Assembly (NCBI GenBank): GCA_030620095.1
Contig: JAUTXW010000056.1
Coordinates: forward strand, 1,489,501 to 1,553,500
Reading direction: 5' to 3'
Length of the DNA stretch: 64,000 nt
From: Kuschelorhynchus macadamiae
Lineage: Eukaryota > Arthropoda > Insecta > Coleoptera > Curculionidae
Positions 11,450-22,440 of the stretch are shown here, piece after piece. Position 1 is the first letter of the stretch. Each line of letters opens with the position of its first letter. The translations under genes and the position numbers were made by a program. The notes beneath the pieces are model-generated. The model worked only from the letters and a program-made list of their open reading frames with translations. It was not told the DNA's origin and did no database searches.

Positions 11450-12690
11450 TTAACCTGAAGGAGACGCGCGGACTGCTCCACTATAAATCATCGCTCTCCG
11501 AACAGTCAAGGTTACCAACTCATAGTAGAGCAGCCAGCCAGCTCGATCAAGCTCCTGAACTACCTCTCGATCTACCAGATAGGTGACCCTCCAGTCCCCA
11601 GGTCCCCCGCTGGTGGCAGTGTGCCGCAATTGAGGAATCCGCATATTGCGGTTCTGTAGGGATAGTACCGCCTCTGAAGTCTGGAGAGGTCAACTTCTTT
11701 GCTTCTCATAAAGAAGTAAACCTAATTTTTTTCTTTTCGACTCCTCCTATGCTGAACGTGGCACAGTCTTCGAGGAGCCATTTGAGTGATTGCTCGTCAT
11801 GTGCAGTCACTAGAAACCAGTTTGGCTCAACCCTTCCTGAATTATGGAACCTTAGTTCTGGGCCTTCTGGACCTTCTGCTGGGCCAGCCATGTACTCCAG
11901 CATCTGGTCCACTAAGTGCTGCCTAATTCCTTCGGCCTGCTCGATGGTAACGTCTCCGTTAGGACGGTTCGAGAGGATGACCACCTGGTGCTCTCTCGAG
12001 GCGAGTTGTTCGGCTTGTCTTTGAGCCTCCTCTCCTCGCAGCAGAGGAGACCGTCCGGTCCCCGCAGCCTCTCTCGGGCGTTTCCTACGGGACGCTTCTG
12101 GTGGTGTTCTAATGTCTGCCTTTGGTCTTTTACCTCCTTGAGATGTCGAAGGCAGCTGTTCCTTCGTACCGCGGTCATCTCTGCTTGACCTTGGGGCTTC
12201 CGGTAACTCTACAGGTTGCTTCTTAGCAGCCTGAGTGTACCTTCTGCCCATGGGTCCTCTTGGCTTAAAGACACCAGAGGTTGACGGCTGCTGGTACCGT
12301 GCATGTGGTTGCACAGCTTGCTGCCTGTCAGCTTCTTCTGCTTTAGGCGGTTGCTCTTTCATAGCAGCCGCTCTTTCAGCCTTCTTCCTTTTCCTTTGCG
12401 CTCTCTTACTTCGCTTCCATTTGAGCTGATCCATGCTGGATCTTCTACTCGTAGAAGTTGAAGCGCCGTCTTCCTACTCTTTGCCTTTTCGAGCCTCAGA
12501 TTGTTCTCCATCGCTGCTTTGAGGTTGCTGTTGAGCAGCCTCTTTCTGCTGCATGGGAGAACTCAGAAGCTCCTCCTCCCTTACTGATCCTACCTCTGTA
12601 TCTGTAGACATGTCTACCTCTGTGAAGCTAGGGTGCTTCGCTTCTTCTTCCTCTAGGACGTTACGTTTTTCTTTTTTATTTCCTTCCATG
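11450..12690 (-). pseudogene. LINE ORF1, DUF4780-like, broken
   Basis: ORF1 starts at an ATG at 12690 (MEGNKKEKRNVLEEEE). An in-frame TAG at 12476-12474 interrupts it, and the same frame continues to 11706. A frameshift near 11700 then moves the rest (to 11450) into another frame. The first half is rich in K, R, E, Q and S, as expected of an RNA-binding, low-complexity region. The second half contains blocks such as VVILSNRPNGDVTIEQAEGI and WFLVTAHDEQSLKWLL, which resemble the DUF4780 domain found in insect LINE ORF1 proteins. No CCHC zinc knuckle is visible. It would package the LINE RNA. Domain name is from memory. Confidence 0.7.
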
Positions 12691-13339
12691 GTTGAGATTG
12701 GAGTGTGTGTGTAATGTATGTTACCAGATGCGACAGCATGAACAGATCTTAAGCAGTCCATCACCCAGCCGATGGTAAAAGTTGCTATTTTCCTGCCTAG
12801 GAAGTGCGACAGCCGCAAGTGTAGCCCCCCGAACCATGTGGGACGGCCCTAATCCAGGCACCACCTGGCAGTCACGCATGATCCGAGATTTTTCGCCGCA
12901 TGATGAGATCAGCTTCCTACGCTGGTTAGGCAAGGGTGGGACTCTGTACTATACGACGGCACTGGTGTGCTATACCAGTTTTCTTCCACCGCTACCACTT
13001 CGCATCGGCATAGACAGCAGCAGCTTCACCATCAACGAGGATCCGAACCGCCCAACCAGCCCAGTGCTGCTCTGGAGGTGTGAGGTGTATTTATGTGTGT
13101 GTGTGTTTAGTGTCCCACGACAGGTGATTTTCGAGATTACCTTCTCTAGATCCGACGTCTTCAGTTGTGAACAGGGCCAGCTCGGGAAGCATGTAGCTCT
13201 TCGCTTACGGACGTCGATCTTGACTGCCGTGAGACTCCACTCCCGTGACGCATCTGTAAAGACCCGTCACGGGGTTGGCTATCTCGCATAGCCCTCGAGT
13301 ATGGATCTATATCTACGCTCCATTAAACCCGTTTGACCC

Positions 13340-13984
13340 CGAAACATTGTACAAGTTCAATATAAAAATAAATTAAAAAAGAGAGAAAATAAAAAAAGGC
13401 GCTTTTTAAAATAAACCAGCATAAACATTTCATTTATTCCTCTCATAATCCTACATTCTTACTCCAAACATCGGACTAACAAGTATAAATTATTATTAAG
13501 AAAACAAAAAACCCGTTTGCTTGGAACTATATTATTAATATAGTAAAAGAAACCACAAAACATACTATAACAGACGACGATATAGGTAGGTATCCGGTAT
13601 CCCGTTTAAAGCAAAAAATTAAAATTAAACTACTTCTGATTCCCCGATGAAAGCATCTACTACAGTGTCATATTTGACTCCACTAACGTATTTATTATTT
13701 TTACCATAATTACCTTAATTTGGTAAACAAAATTCGGTAACCCTTTTTACCACCCCTAAAACTATTAGAGAAGATATTTGCTAATATATTGACACATGTC
13801 GGTTTAAAAGTACGCCTTTTCAAACTGTTTATCTTGACGTCGCGTCGTTAGCTGCAATTTACATGTAATATTTTTTTGAAACTACAAATGAGTTTTAGAC
13901 CTGCTTAATCGTTTTTGTCCTAGCAAAACAAAAAAAATTGTGCACGCTACATTTAAAAAATTTCTCAAAAATCAGCCCAAACCT
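13340..13984. other. AT-rich DNA without features
   Basis: Base composition falls back to AT-rich at the LINE 5' end. I see no gene, repeat unit or structured element here. Confidence 0.4.
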
Positions 13985-14270
13985 CGATGGTGCTGTACTA
14001 ATACTAGTCTCTAGAGGGAGCATAGACGTTTCTTAGTGTATTATTTACTTCTTTTACTCGGGATCAAGCGTTTAGATAATACAGGGTTGAACGTTAAATA
14101 ATTGCCTATATTTGGGATACCAGAGCTCTTTAATTTCATACGTATTACTTCCGCAATTCTGATTTTTCAGGCAACTCTACCTAACACTCGCGGGATGCAG
14201 GCTAATCTCTTGGTGCCCTACTCATGAAAGTCGGTCCAGGCGTTTATCCTATAGGTAGCAACAAAAATGG
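13985..14270 (+). mobile_element. Probable 3' end of another LINE
   Basis: The stretch ends with CATGAAAGTCGGTCCAGGCG and then a tetranucleotide tail. A 'tcatgaaaatcggtccagccgtt' type motif followed by a simple tail is a common end of RTE-like LINEs in insects. No coding part is left. The class is a recollection and may be wrong. Confidence 0.35.
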
Positions 14271-14271
14271 G

Positions 14272-14301
<30 letters not shown>
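14271..14301. repeat. (CATA)n microsatellite
   Basis: About seven and a half copies of CATA, directly after the LINE-like 3' end, probably its tail. Confidence 0.9.
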
Positions 14302-14303
<2 letters not shown>

Positions 14304-14595
14304 AGACTGTTAAACACATTACCGTCCTTTACATACGGAGTCGGGTAAAAATATGTACAGTGGAGATCAACAAAATCTGGACAATATGACATACATACAT
14401 GTATAATTACGAAATCATGGTGGAAGATTTATGATTTAAGAAGAAAACTATTTTTTGGGATTTTCGCCACAATTATAATACTAAATTAAAATGTTTAAAA
14501 AATGTTATCTATTCACCCTAGGATTTTAATATGCAGTCTTTAGTCCTGGGTCCACTATGAAGGTACCCGAGGAACGACACTGAAAAATGTCTATG

Positions 14596-14639
14596 GTTTT
14601 GGACGTTTCGGGTGAGTCTAACCCCGTCTTCAGCAAAAC
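14596..14639 (-). ncRNA. Hammerhead-ribozyme-like motif in the A repeat
   Basis: On the minus strand: stem I strand GTTTTG (14639-14634), core CTGAAGA (14633-14627), one unpaired C, stem II GGGG...CCC, then GAAAC and GTC (14609-14602), then CAAAAC (14601-14596), which pairs base for base with GTTTTG. This is the order of a type I hammerhead ribozyme. Departures are the extra base after CTGAAGA and a stem III of only ACGU, which could pair only between two copies. The A copies near 16075 and 21185 have lost the GAAA. Activity untested. Confidence 0.55.
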
Positions 14640-15307
14640 TTAAAATGAAATCTAAAAGCAGTATATTACTTATGTTTTGTATCATAAATATAACCAGAAT
14701 GGCTAATCTCTGATAGAATGTCAATTAATGTTAATTTAAAGGTGTTATTTTTAATTCTTAAAATAAGGTGAAAAAATATTTATTATATAATACAATAAAT
14801 ATTAATTTATTGTATTTTGAGGTGTCCTTTTTTTACCCCAGTATTTAGCAAATTTAATCATGTGTTATTATATGAACTGAACAAGATGATACACAATTAT
14901 CTTAATTTAACAATATTAAGGCACTTAATATTGGAACATGGTTTTTTGCCAAAATACTAGAAACATTCCAATTAATTTTTTAATTGTTATCTAGTGCATG
15001 TTGGCACGGAATTTTATAAATAACATTTTTTGTAGTTTCTGAGTTTCCTTCTAAGCGTATTTTGTGTCTTAAAGATCATTGATCAATTAAAACATTGGGA
15101 TAAATATTTAGATTTAAAACACCTTTTATAAAAATTTTTTCTTCAACAAAATTTTGATTTTTTGCGCTATCACATCGATTTTTTACAACTACCTTTGTAA
15201 CCACGATTGGATGATTCGAATAAAAATTTAAGTATCTGTTTCTGTGTGTAGGGTTTTTGGATACTTTTGTTTCAAAACTGTGTATGTCTTTTTTAATAAG
15301 TATGTTT

Positions 15308-15872
15308 AAAAATGGAAGTTGTTGGTCTGTTTATTTTTCTATAGTAAATTTAATTGCCGGTTAGTTTATCATTTAAATGTTGATCGTCATGTTCATAAAT
15401 ACAAAATCAATGCACGTCCACCAAACAAGTGGCTAATGATCGTAATTTTGAATATAATTTAACTCAAAAGTTTTCCATAAAACGTAAAATAAAAAAGTGC
15501 TTTAATATTGTTAAAGATAATTGTGTAGCATCTTGTTCAGTTAACTTTAATAACAAATGGTTAAATTTGCTAATACTGAAAAAAAAATGGAAGTTGTTGG
15601 TCTGTTTATTTTTCTATAGTAAATTTAATTGTCGGTTATTTGGTGTTAAAATGATTTAAAAAATCATTTAAATGTTGATCGTTATGTTCATAAATACAAA
15701 ATCAATGCACCTCCACCAAAGAAGTGGCTAATGATCGTAATTTTGATAATAATTTAACTCAAAGTTTTCCATAAAACGTAAAATAAAAAAAGTGCTTTAA
15801 TATTGTTAAAGATAATTGTGTAGCATCTTGTTCAGTTAACTTTAATAACAAATGGTTAAATTTGCTAATACT
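15308..15872. repeat. Tandem duplication, two copies of about 270-290 bp
   Basis: The segment starting AAAAATGGAAGTTGTTGGTC and ending GCTAATACTG occurs at 15308-15579 and again directly after at 15583-15872, with small differences. The right arm of the large palindrome has only one copy, so the duplication happened after or during formation of the palindrome. Confidence 0.8.
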
Positions 15873-16455
15873 GAAGTAAAAAGAGGACACCTTAAACTAC
15901 AATAAATTAAAATGAAAAGATTCTTAAGGTACACATATTTTTTCGCCATATTTTATTAATTAAAAATAACTCTTTACAGTGACATTCTGGTTATAATTCT
16001 GATACAAAACATAAGTAATACATTGCTTTTAGCTTTTTATTTTTAGTTTTGCTGAAGACGAGAGTAGACTATCCACCAAAACGTCCAAAAAGTAGATATT
16101 TTTCAGTGTCGTTCCTCGAGTACCTTCATAGTGGACCCAGGACTAAAAAGTGCATATTAAAATCTTAAGGTAAATAGATAAATTTTTTTAATTATCTTAA
16201 TTTTGTATTATAATTGTGGCGAAAAACTCAAAAATAGTTTTCTTCTTAAATTATACTTACACGACGAAAAATATCAACTACATCATACATATATTCAATT
16301 TAGAACAAAATTTTGTGCATAACCCTTAATGAAAATTAACAATAAGACTATAATATTTTCAAATTGTTACTTTTTAAAAAATGTTAAATCATTTTGTAAG
16401 AACTATTTTAGTTTACGATGAAATAAATATTTTCCAGTTGCATTAAACCATTTTT

Positions 16456-18360
16456 ACTTCCCTCGTAAAAGGAAAGTATTGTAATCGTGAAAAAATCATT
16501 CTCCCAGATTTTTTCTCCACGTTTCAGGGTCCCTAGATGACGAAAAACATGTTTCCTCAATTCCGTCGGTCTGTCTGTCTGTCTGACTGTTCGCGGCGTA
16601 GTTAAAAAACTACTTATCCGATAGACTTCAAATTTTGGTCAAAAATTAACGGTCATATGGGGACGACCTGGTAACATTTTGGTAAAAATCCAATATGGCG
16701 ATACACAATGGCGGTCTAGTGAAAAAAATTGTTTTTAAAAAACTACTTATATTTTGTTATCTCAAATTTTGCAAAAATATCAAGTATAATGTTGAAATTA
16801 AGTGGTACAATTTTGGTACGAATCCAAGATGCCGGAACAAAATGCTGGCATAATAAAATATTTAAAAATACAGCCTGAAAAAACTGCTTAATGGCTTGAT
16901 TTCAAATTGTATGCTGTAACTAATTGTGGTATAGGGATTAACTAGTAAAATAATGGTACTAATTCAAGATGGCCAAACAAAATGGCGGTCAAATAAAATG
17001 TTTGTAATACTAAAAAAATCACCCTCTCAGGTTTTACACATCTTTTCGTTTTAGCGTCGCTAGATGCCAAAAAATATGTTTTATCAATTTTGTCGGTCCG
17101 TCTGCCAGTCTGTCCGTCCGTCTCTTACGGCATAGCTTAAAGACTACTTACCCTATTTACTTAAAATTTTGGTCAAAAATTAATGGTCATATGGGGATGA
17201 TCTGGTAGCATTTTGGTAAAAATCTAGGTGAAACAAAATGACGGCATAGGAAAGTCTTAAAAAAAACATTATTAAAAAACTACTCATCCAATTTATCTCA
17301 AATTTTTCAAAAAACGTCAAGGATAATATTGAAATCAACTGTTAATATTGTTTCGTTCGAATCCAAAATAATGAAACAAAATGACGGCCTAGTAAAGTGT
17401 TTAAAAAAAATTATTATTGAAAAACTACTTATCCACTGTATCTCAAATTTTGCGAAAACATCAAGTATTACTTTGAAATCAAGTGGTAAAATTTTAATAC
17501 GAATCGAAGATGGCGGAACAAAATAGCGGCATAATAAAATATTTAAAAATTAGGCCCGAAAAAACTGCTTAATGGTTTGATTTCAAATTGTGTGTCGTAA
17601 TTAATTGTGGTATAGTGATCAGCTAGTGAAATTCTGGCACTAATTCAAGGTGGGCGAACAAAATGGTGGCCAAATAAAGAGTATGTAATCGTGAAAAAAT
17701 CACCCTCTCAGGTTTTACACGTCTTTCCATTTTAGCGTCCCTAGATGCCAAAAAAATATGTTTTATCAATTCCGTCGGTCCGTCTGTTGGTATGTCCGTG
17801 TCAGTTCGCGACATAGCTTAAAGATTACTTGCCCGATGAACTTCAAATTTTTATCAAAAATTAACGGTTATATAGGTATGACCGGGTAATATCTTGGTAA
17901 AAATCCAAGATAGCGAAACAAAATGGCGGCGTAGTGAAATGGTAAAAAAATTATTATGAAAAAACTGCTTATCCAATTTATTTCAAATTTTGCATAAACA
18001 GCAAGTATTATGTTGGAATCAACTGGTAAAATTATGGTACGAATCCAAGATAGCGGAACAACATGGCGCTATAATAACGTATTTAAAAATTAAGCCTGAA
18101 AAATTGTGTGCCATAACTAATTGTAGTATAGGGCTCAACTAGAAAAACTGTGTTACTAATTCAAAATGACGGAACAAAATTGCCGCCAAATAAAATGTTT
18201 GTAATCGTGAAGAAAATTACCCTCTTAAAATTTACATATCTTCACGTTGTAGTGTCCCAAGAAGTTATAAAACATGTTTTATCAATTCCGTCATGTGGGG
18301 ATGGCCTGATAATATTTTGGTAAAAATGCAATACGGCGCAACAATGTTAAACAAATGTTT
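16456..18360 (+). repeat. B repeat: imperfect tandem units of 520-670 bp (left arm)
   Basis: Units begin near GTAATCGTGAAAAAATCA and restart at about 16481, 17011, 17684 and 18206. Each then has GTCCCTAGATGCCAAAAAA, CCGTCGGTCCGTCTGT, ACTTCAAATTTTGGTCAAAA, TGGGGATGACCTGGTAA and an AAAATGGCGGC block. The array starts with a hairpin ACTTCCCT-N6-AGGAAAGT at 16456-16477. Other copies: inverted at 19200-20789 and 57260-58459, direct at 22449-23790 and 61640-62480. Short reading frames such as the 63-codon ones at 17623 and 19425 are by-products. Class unknown; non-coding. Confidence 0.8.
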
Positions 18361-19200
18361 GTTAGAGTGGTGTATTATTTGGGGTTAAGATCAAGTAAAA
18401 AAAAAGTATTTTTTAAATTGTCGACGTTTCGCAACTTATTGTTGCATCCTCCTTAGGACACATATATAGATTATATATACTGCATGAAACATATATTTTC
18501 AGTCTTTACCTACTATGTTGAACCGCAGATATTTCCTAGATATTAAGTTTCTAAGTGGTTTTTGTTAAGATCCTCTTGTTTTTATGTTAGAGTTGTGTAT
18601 TATTTGGGGTTAGGACTCAGTAAAAAAAACAGATGTCTATTTTTAAATTGTCTACGTTTCGCTACTCTATCGTTGCATCTTCAGAACACATACATTTTAT
18701 AGCCTGCAGGATACCCATATTATAGTCTTTACCTACTCCGTTGGTTCGCAGATATTTCTCAGATATTAAAATTCTAAATGGTTTCCGTTAACGATCTTCT
18801 TGTTATTATATTGCAGTGGTGTATTACTTGGGGTTAGGAAATATCTACGGACGAATGGAGTAGGTAAAGACTAATATGGGTATCCTGCAGGTTATAAAAT
18901 GTATATGTGTTCTGAGGATACAACGATAGAGTAGCGAAACGTAGACAATTTAAAAAGAGACATCTGTTTTACTTACTGAGTCCTCACCCCAAATAATACA
19001 CTACTCTAACATAAAAACAAGAGGATCTTAACAAAAATCACTTAGAAACTTAATATCTAGGAAATATCTGCGGTTCAACGTAGTAGGTAAGGACTGAAAA
19101 TATGTATTTCATGCAGGATATATAATCTATATATGTGTCCTGAGGAGGATGCAACAATAAGTTGCGAAACGTCGACAATTTAAAAAATACTTTTTTTTTA
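18361..19200. repeat. T repeat units at the palindrome centre, in head-to-head arrangement
   Basis: About two units of roughly 230 bp (starting GTTAGAGTGGTGTATTATTTGG near 18363 and 18593) face two inverted units ending near 19190. Each unit carries a hammerhead-like motif, at 18420-18460, 18650-18690 (minus strand) and 18905-18950, 19135-19180 (plus strand). Shared landmarks are CTGCATGAAACATATATTTTC and TCTTTACCTACT, CGCAGATATTTC and CAAGAGGATCTTAAC on the opposite strand. Confidence 0.8.
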
Positions 19201-20789
19201 CATAATACTTGCTGTTTATGCAAAATTTGAAATAAATTGGATAAGCAGTTTTTTCATAATAATTTTTTTACCATCTCACTACGCCGCCATTTTGTTTTCC
19301 AACATAATACTTGCTGTTTATGCAAAATCTTGGATTTTTACCAAAATATTACCCGGTCATACCTATATAACCGTTAATTTTTGATAAAAATTTGAAGTTC
19401 AATCGGGCAAGTAATCTTTAAGCTATGTCGCGAACTGACAAAGACATACCAACAGACGGACCGATGGAATTGATAAAACATATTTTTTTGGCATCTAGAG
19501 ACGCTAAAATGGAAAGACGTGTAAAACCTGAGAGGGTGATTTTTTCACGATTACATACTCTTTATATGGCCACCATTTGGTTCGCCCACCTTGAATTAGT
19601 ACCAGAATTTCACTAGCTGATCACTATACCACAATTAATTACGACACACAATTTGAAATCAAACCATTAAGCAGTTTTTTCGGGCTGAATTTTTAAATAT
19701 TTTATTATGCCACTATTTTGTTCCGCCATCTTCGATTCGTAATAAAATTTTACCACTTCATTTCAAAATAATACTTGATGTTTTCGCAAAATTTGAGATA
19801 CATTGGATAAGTAGTTTTTCAATAATAATTTTTTTAACACTTCACTAGGCCGCCATTTTGTTTCGCTATCTTGGATTCGAACCACAACATTACCAGTTGA
19901 TTTCAATATTATCCTTGATGTTTTTTGCAAAATTTGAGATAAATTGGACGAGTAGTTTTATAATAATATTTTTTTAAGATTTACCTATGCCGCCATTTTG
20001 TTTCACCATGTTAGATTTTTACCAAAATGTTACCAGATCATCCCCATATGACCATTAACTTTTGACCAAAATTTGAAGTAAATAGGGTAAGTAGTCTTTA
20101 AGCTATGCCGTGAACTGACAGACAGAGAGACGAACAGACACACTGGCAGACGGACCGATAAAATTGATAAAACATATTTTTTGGCATCTAGCGACGCTAA
20201 AACGAAAAGATGTGTAAAACCTGAGAGGGTGATTTTTTCAGTATTACAAACATTTTATTTGGCCGCCATTTTGTTTGGCCATCTTGAATTAGTACCATTA
20301 TTTTACTAGTTGATCCCTATACCACAATTAGTTACATCACACAATTTGAAATCAAGCTATTAAGCAGTTTTTTCAGGCTGTATTTTTAAATATTTTATTA
20401 TCCCGGCATTTTTTTCCGCCATCTTGGATTCGTACCAAAATTGTACCACTTAATTTCAACATTATACTTGATATTTTTACAAAATTTGAGATAAAATATA
20501 AGTTGTTTTTTAATAACAATTTTTTTCACTAGGCCGCCATTGTGTATCGCCATATTGGATTTTTACCAAAATGTTACCAGGTCGTCCCCATATGACCGTT
20601 AATTTTTGACCAAAATTTGAAGTCAATCGGATAAGTAGTTTTTTAACTAGGCCGCGAACAGTTAGACAGACCGACGGAATTGAGGAAACATGTTTTTCGT
20701 CATCTAGGGACCCTGAAACGTGAAAATCTGAAAAAATCTCGAAGAATGATTTTTTCACGATTACAATACTTCCCTTTTACGTGGGAAGT
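19201..20789 (-). repeat. B repeat, inverted copy (right arm)
   Basis: Reverse complement of 16456-18015, ending in the terminal hairpin at 20768-20789. The block GCCGCCATTTTG recurs at about 19285, 19850, 19988 and 20262. Confidence 0.8.
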
Positions 20790-21845
20790 AAAAATGGTTT
20801 AATGCAACTGGAAAATATTTATTTCATCGTAAACTAAAATAGTTCTTACAAAATGATTTAACATTTTTTAAAAAGTAACAATTTGAAAATATTATAGTCT
20901 TTTTGTTAATTTTCATTAAGGGTTATGCACAAAATTTTGTTCTAAATTGAATATATGTATGATGTAGTTGATATTTTTCGTCGTGTAAGTATAATTTGAG
21001 AAGAAAACTATTTTTAAGTTTTTCGCCACAATTGTAATAGAAAAATTAAGATAATTAAAAAAATTTATCTATTTACCATAAGATTTTAATATGCACTTTT
21101 TAGTCCTAGGTCCACCATGAAGGTACTTGAGGAACGACACTGAAAAATATCTACTTTTTGGACTTTTTGGTGGAAAGTCTATCCCGTCTTCAGCAAAACT
21201 AAAAATAAAAAGCTAAAAGCAATATATTACTTATGTTTTGTACCAGAATTATAATCAGAATGTCACTGTAAAGAGTTATTTTTAATTAATAAAATATGGC
21301 GAAAAAATATGTGTACCTTAAGAATCTTTTCATTTTAATTTATTGTAGTTTAAGGTGTCCTCTTTTTACTTCAGTATTAGCAAATTTAACCATTTGTTAT
21401 TAAAGTTAACTGAACAAGATGCTACACAATTATCTTTAACAATATTAAAGCACTTTTTTTATTTTACGTTTTATGGAAAACTTTGAGTTAAATTATTATC
21501 AAAATTACGATCATTAGCCACTTCTTTGGTGGAGGTGCATTGATTTTGTATTTATGAACATGACGATCAACATTTAAATGATTTTTTAAATCATTTTAAC
21601 ACCAAATAACCGGCAATTAAATTTACTATAGAAAAATAAACAGACCAACAACTTCCATTTTTAAACATACTTATTAAAAAAGACATACACAGTTTTGAAA
21701 CAAATGCATCCAAAAACCCTACACACACAAACAGATACTTAAATTTTTACTCAAATCATCCAATCGTGGTTACCAAGGGAGTTGTAAAAAGTCGATATGA
21801 TGGCGCAAAAAATCAAAATTTTGTTGAAGAAAAAAATTAGAGTAG

Positions 21846-22440
21846 ATAGTAGGTAAAGCCTAATATGGGTTTCACGCAGGATATAAAATATATGTATCCT
21901 GAGGATGCAACAGTAAATTGGCGAAACGTAGGTAGTTTAAAAAAAGGGCATTTGTTTTTTTACTGGATCCTAACCCCAAATAATACACCACTCTAACATA
22001 ACAAGAGAATCGTTAATGAAAACCATTCAGAAACTTAATATCTGGGATATGTGCGGACCAACGAAGTAGGTAAAGACTGATGATATGGGTTTCAATTTAA
22101 GATGGCCAAATATTTTTTTCTAAAAATGACCGTAAAAAAATCTTGTTCAATTGATTTTAATTTTTGTAGAAAAATTAAATGTGAATATGGGACGATTATT
22201 GAATTTATTTTAAATTATGCCCAAAAGTCAAGTGTAGCATAGGTAGAAAGGAAATGGTAAAACATAGTGGTATGAATCGAATATGATGGAACAAAATGGC
22301 GCCCAATGAAAATAAAGAGATAATATATGTAACACATATATACTGTGACTATAAACTGAACCAATTTTGATCACACTTCGTTCTTCCCAATAAAAGTAAT
22401 AATTCATAACGAGGGAAGTTCCGGATAAAGGAATTTACCG
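21846..22440. repeat. Inverted T-unit fragment plus 'S' segment
   Basis: A T unit in inverted orientation (hammerhead-like motif at 21892-21935) is followed by a 345-bp segment that recurs directly at 25740-26085. It ends in ACGAGGGAAGT (22409-22419), the reverse complement of the ACTTCCCTCGT that opens the next B copy. Confidence 0.7.

Larger units (their letters stand above)
8342..13330 (-). mobile_element. Non-LTR retrotransposon (LINE) with RNase H, I/LOA-like group
   Basis: A block of markedly higher GC than its flanks runs from about 13330 (5' end) to a short A tract at 8342-8350 (3' end, T tract on the plus strand). In order on the minus strand it holds a 5' untranslated region of about 640 bases, a DUF4780-like ORF1, an endonuclease, a reverse transcriptase and an RNase H domain. 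This order, and the RNase H, fits the I/LOA/Outcast group rather than R1 or R2. Several stops and frameshifts make it inactive. I found no target-site duplication. Boundaries are estimated from base composition and the A tract. Confidence 0.85.
14430..16260. repeat. Nested foldback: 'A' repeat in inverted orientation
   Basis: The block 14430-14930 reappears as its reverse complement at about 15800-16260, centred near 15350. Shared landmarks include CGCCACAATTATAATA, GGTCCACTATGAAGGTAC, GAGGAACGACACTGAAAAAT and a CTGAAGAC block beside AAAACGTCC. A third copy, in the first orientation, lies at 20990-21400. Divergence between copies is visible (substitutions and small gaps). No coding capacity; short reading frames here are chance. 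Confidence 0.85.
15130..21845. repeat. Giant inverted repeat (palindrome) with arms of about 3.3 kb
   Basis: Landmarks on the left recur reverse-complemented on the right at mirror positions. Examples are CTTCAACAAAATTTTGATTT (15140 and 21825), GGTCTGTTTATTTTTCTATA (15325 and 21635), the A repeat (16000 and 21240), CATTAAACCATTTTTACTTC (16441 and 20800) and GTCGACGTTTCGCAACTTAT (18420 and 19175). The centre is at about 18800, with a short spacer. In a stretch I compared by eye the arms are about 94-95 percent identical. The left arm holds extra DNA (a 350-bp part of the B repeat at 18015-18370 and the tandem duplication). The arms contain the A, B and T repeats; no gene. Arm ends are approximate. 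Confidence 0.85.

Noticed and set aside
8743..12429. Plus-strand frames of 60-118 codons across the LINE
   Set aside because: They are antisense shadows of the LINE ORF1 and ORF2, whose domains read clearly on the minus strand.
12782..13291. 169-codon plus-strand frame
   Set aside because: It lies in the LINE 5' untranslated region on the opposite strand, with no recognisable domain; high GC lowers stop frequency.
17623..19616. Two 63-codon frames with nearly the same protein (SRTD...ELIKHIFLASRDAK)
   Set aside because: They are mirror copies of the B repeat; other B copies are interrupted, so there is no sign of protein-level conservation.
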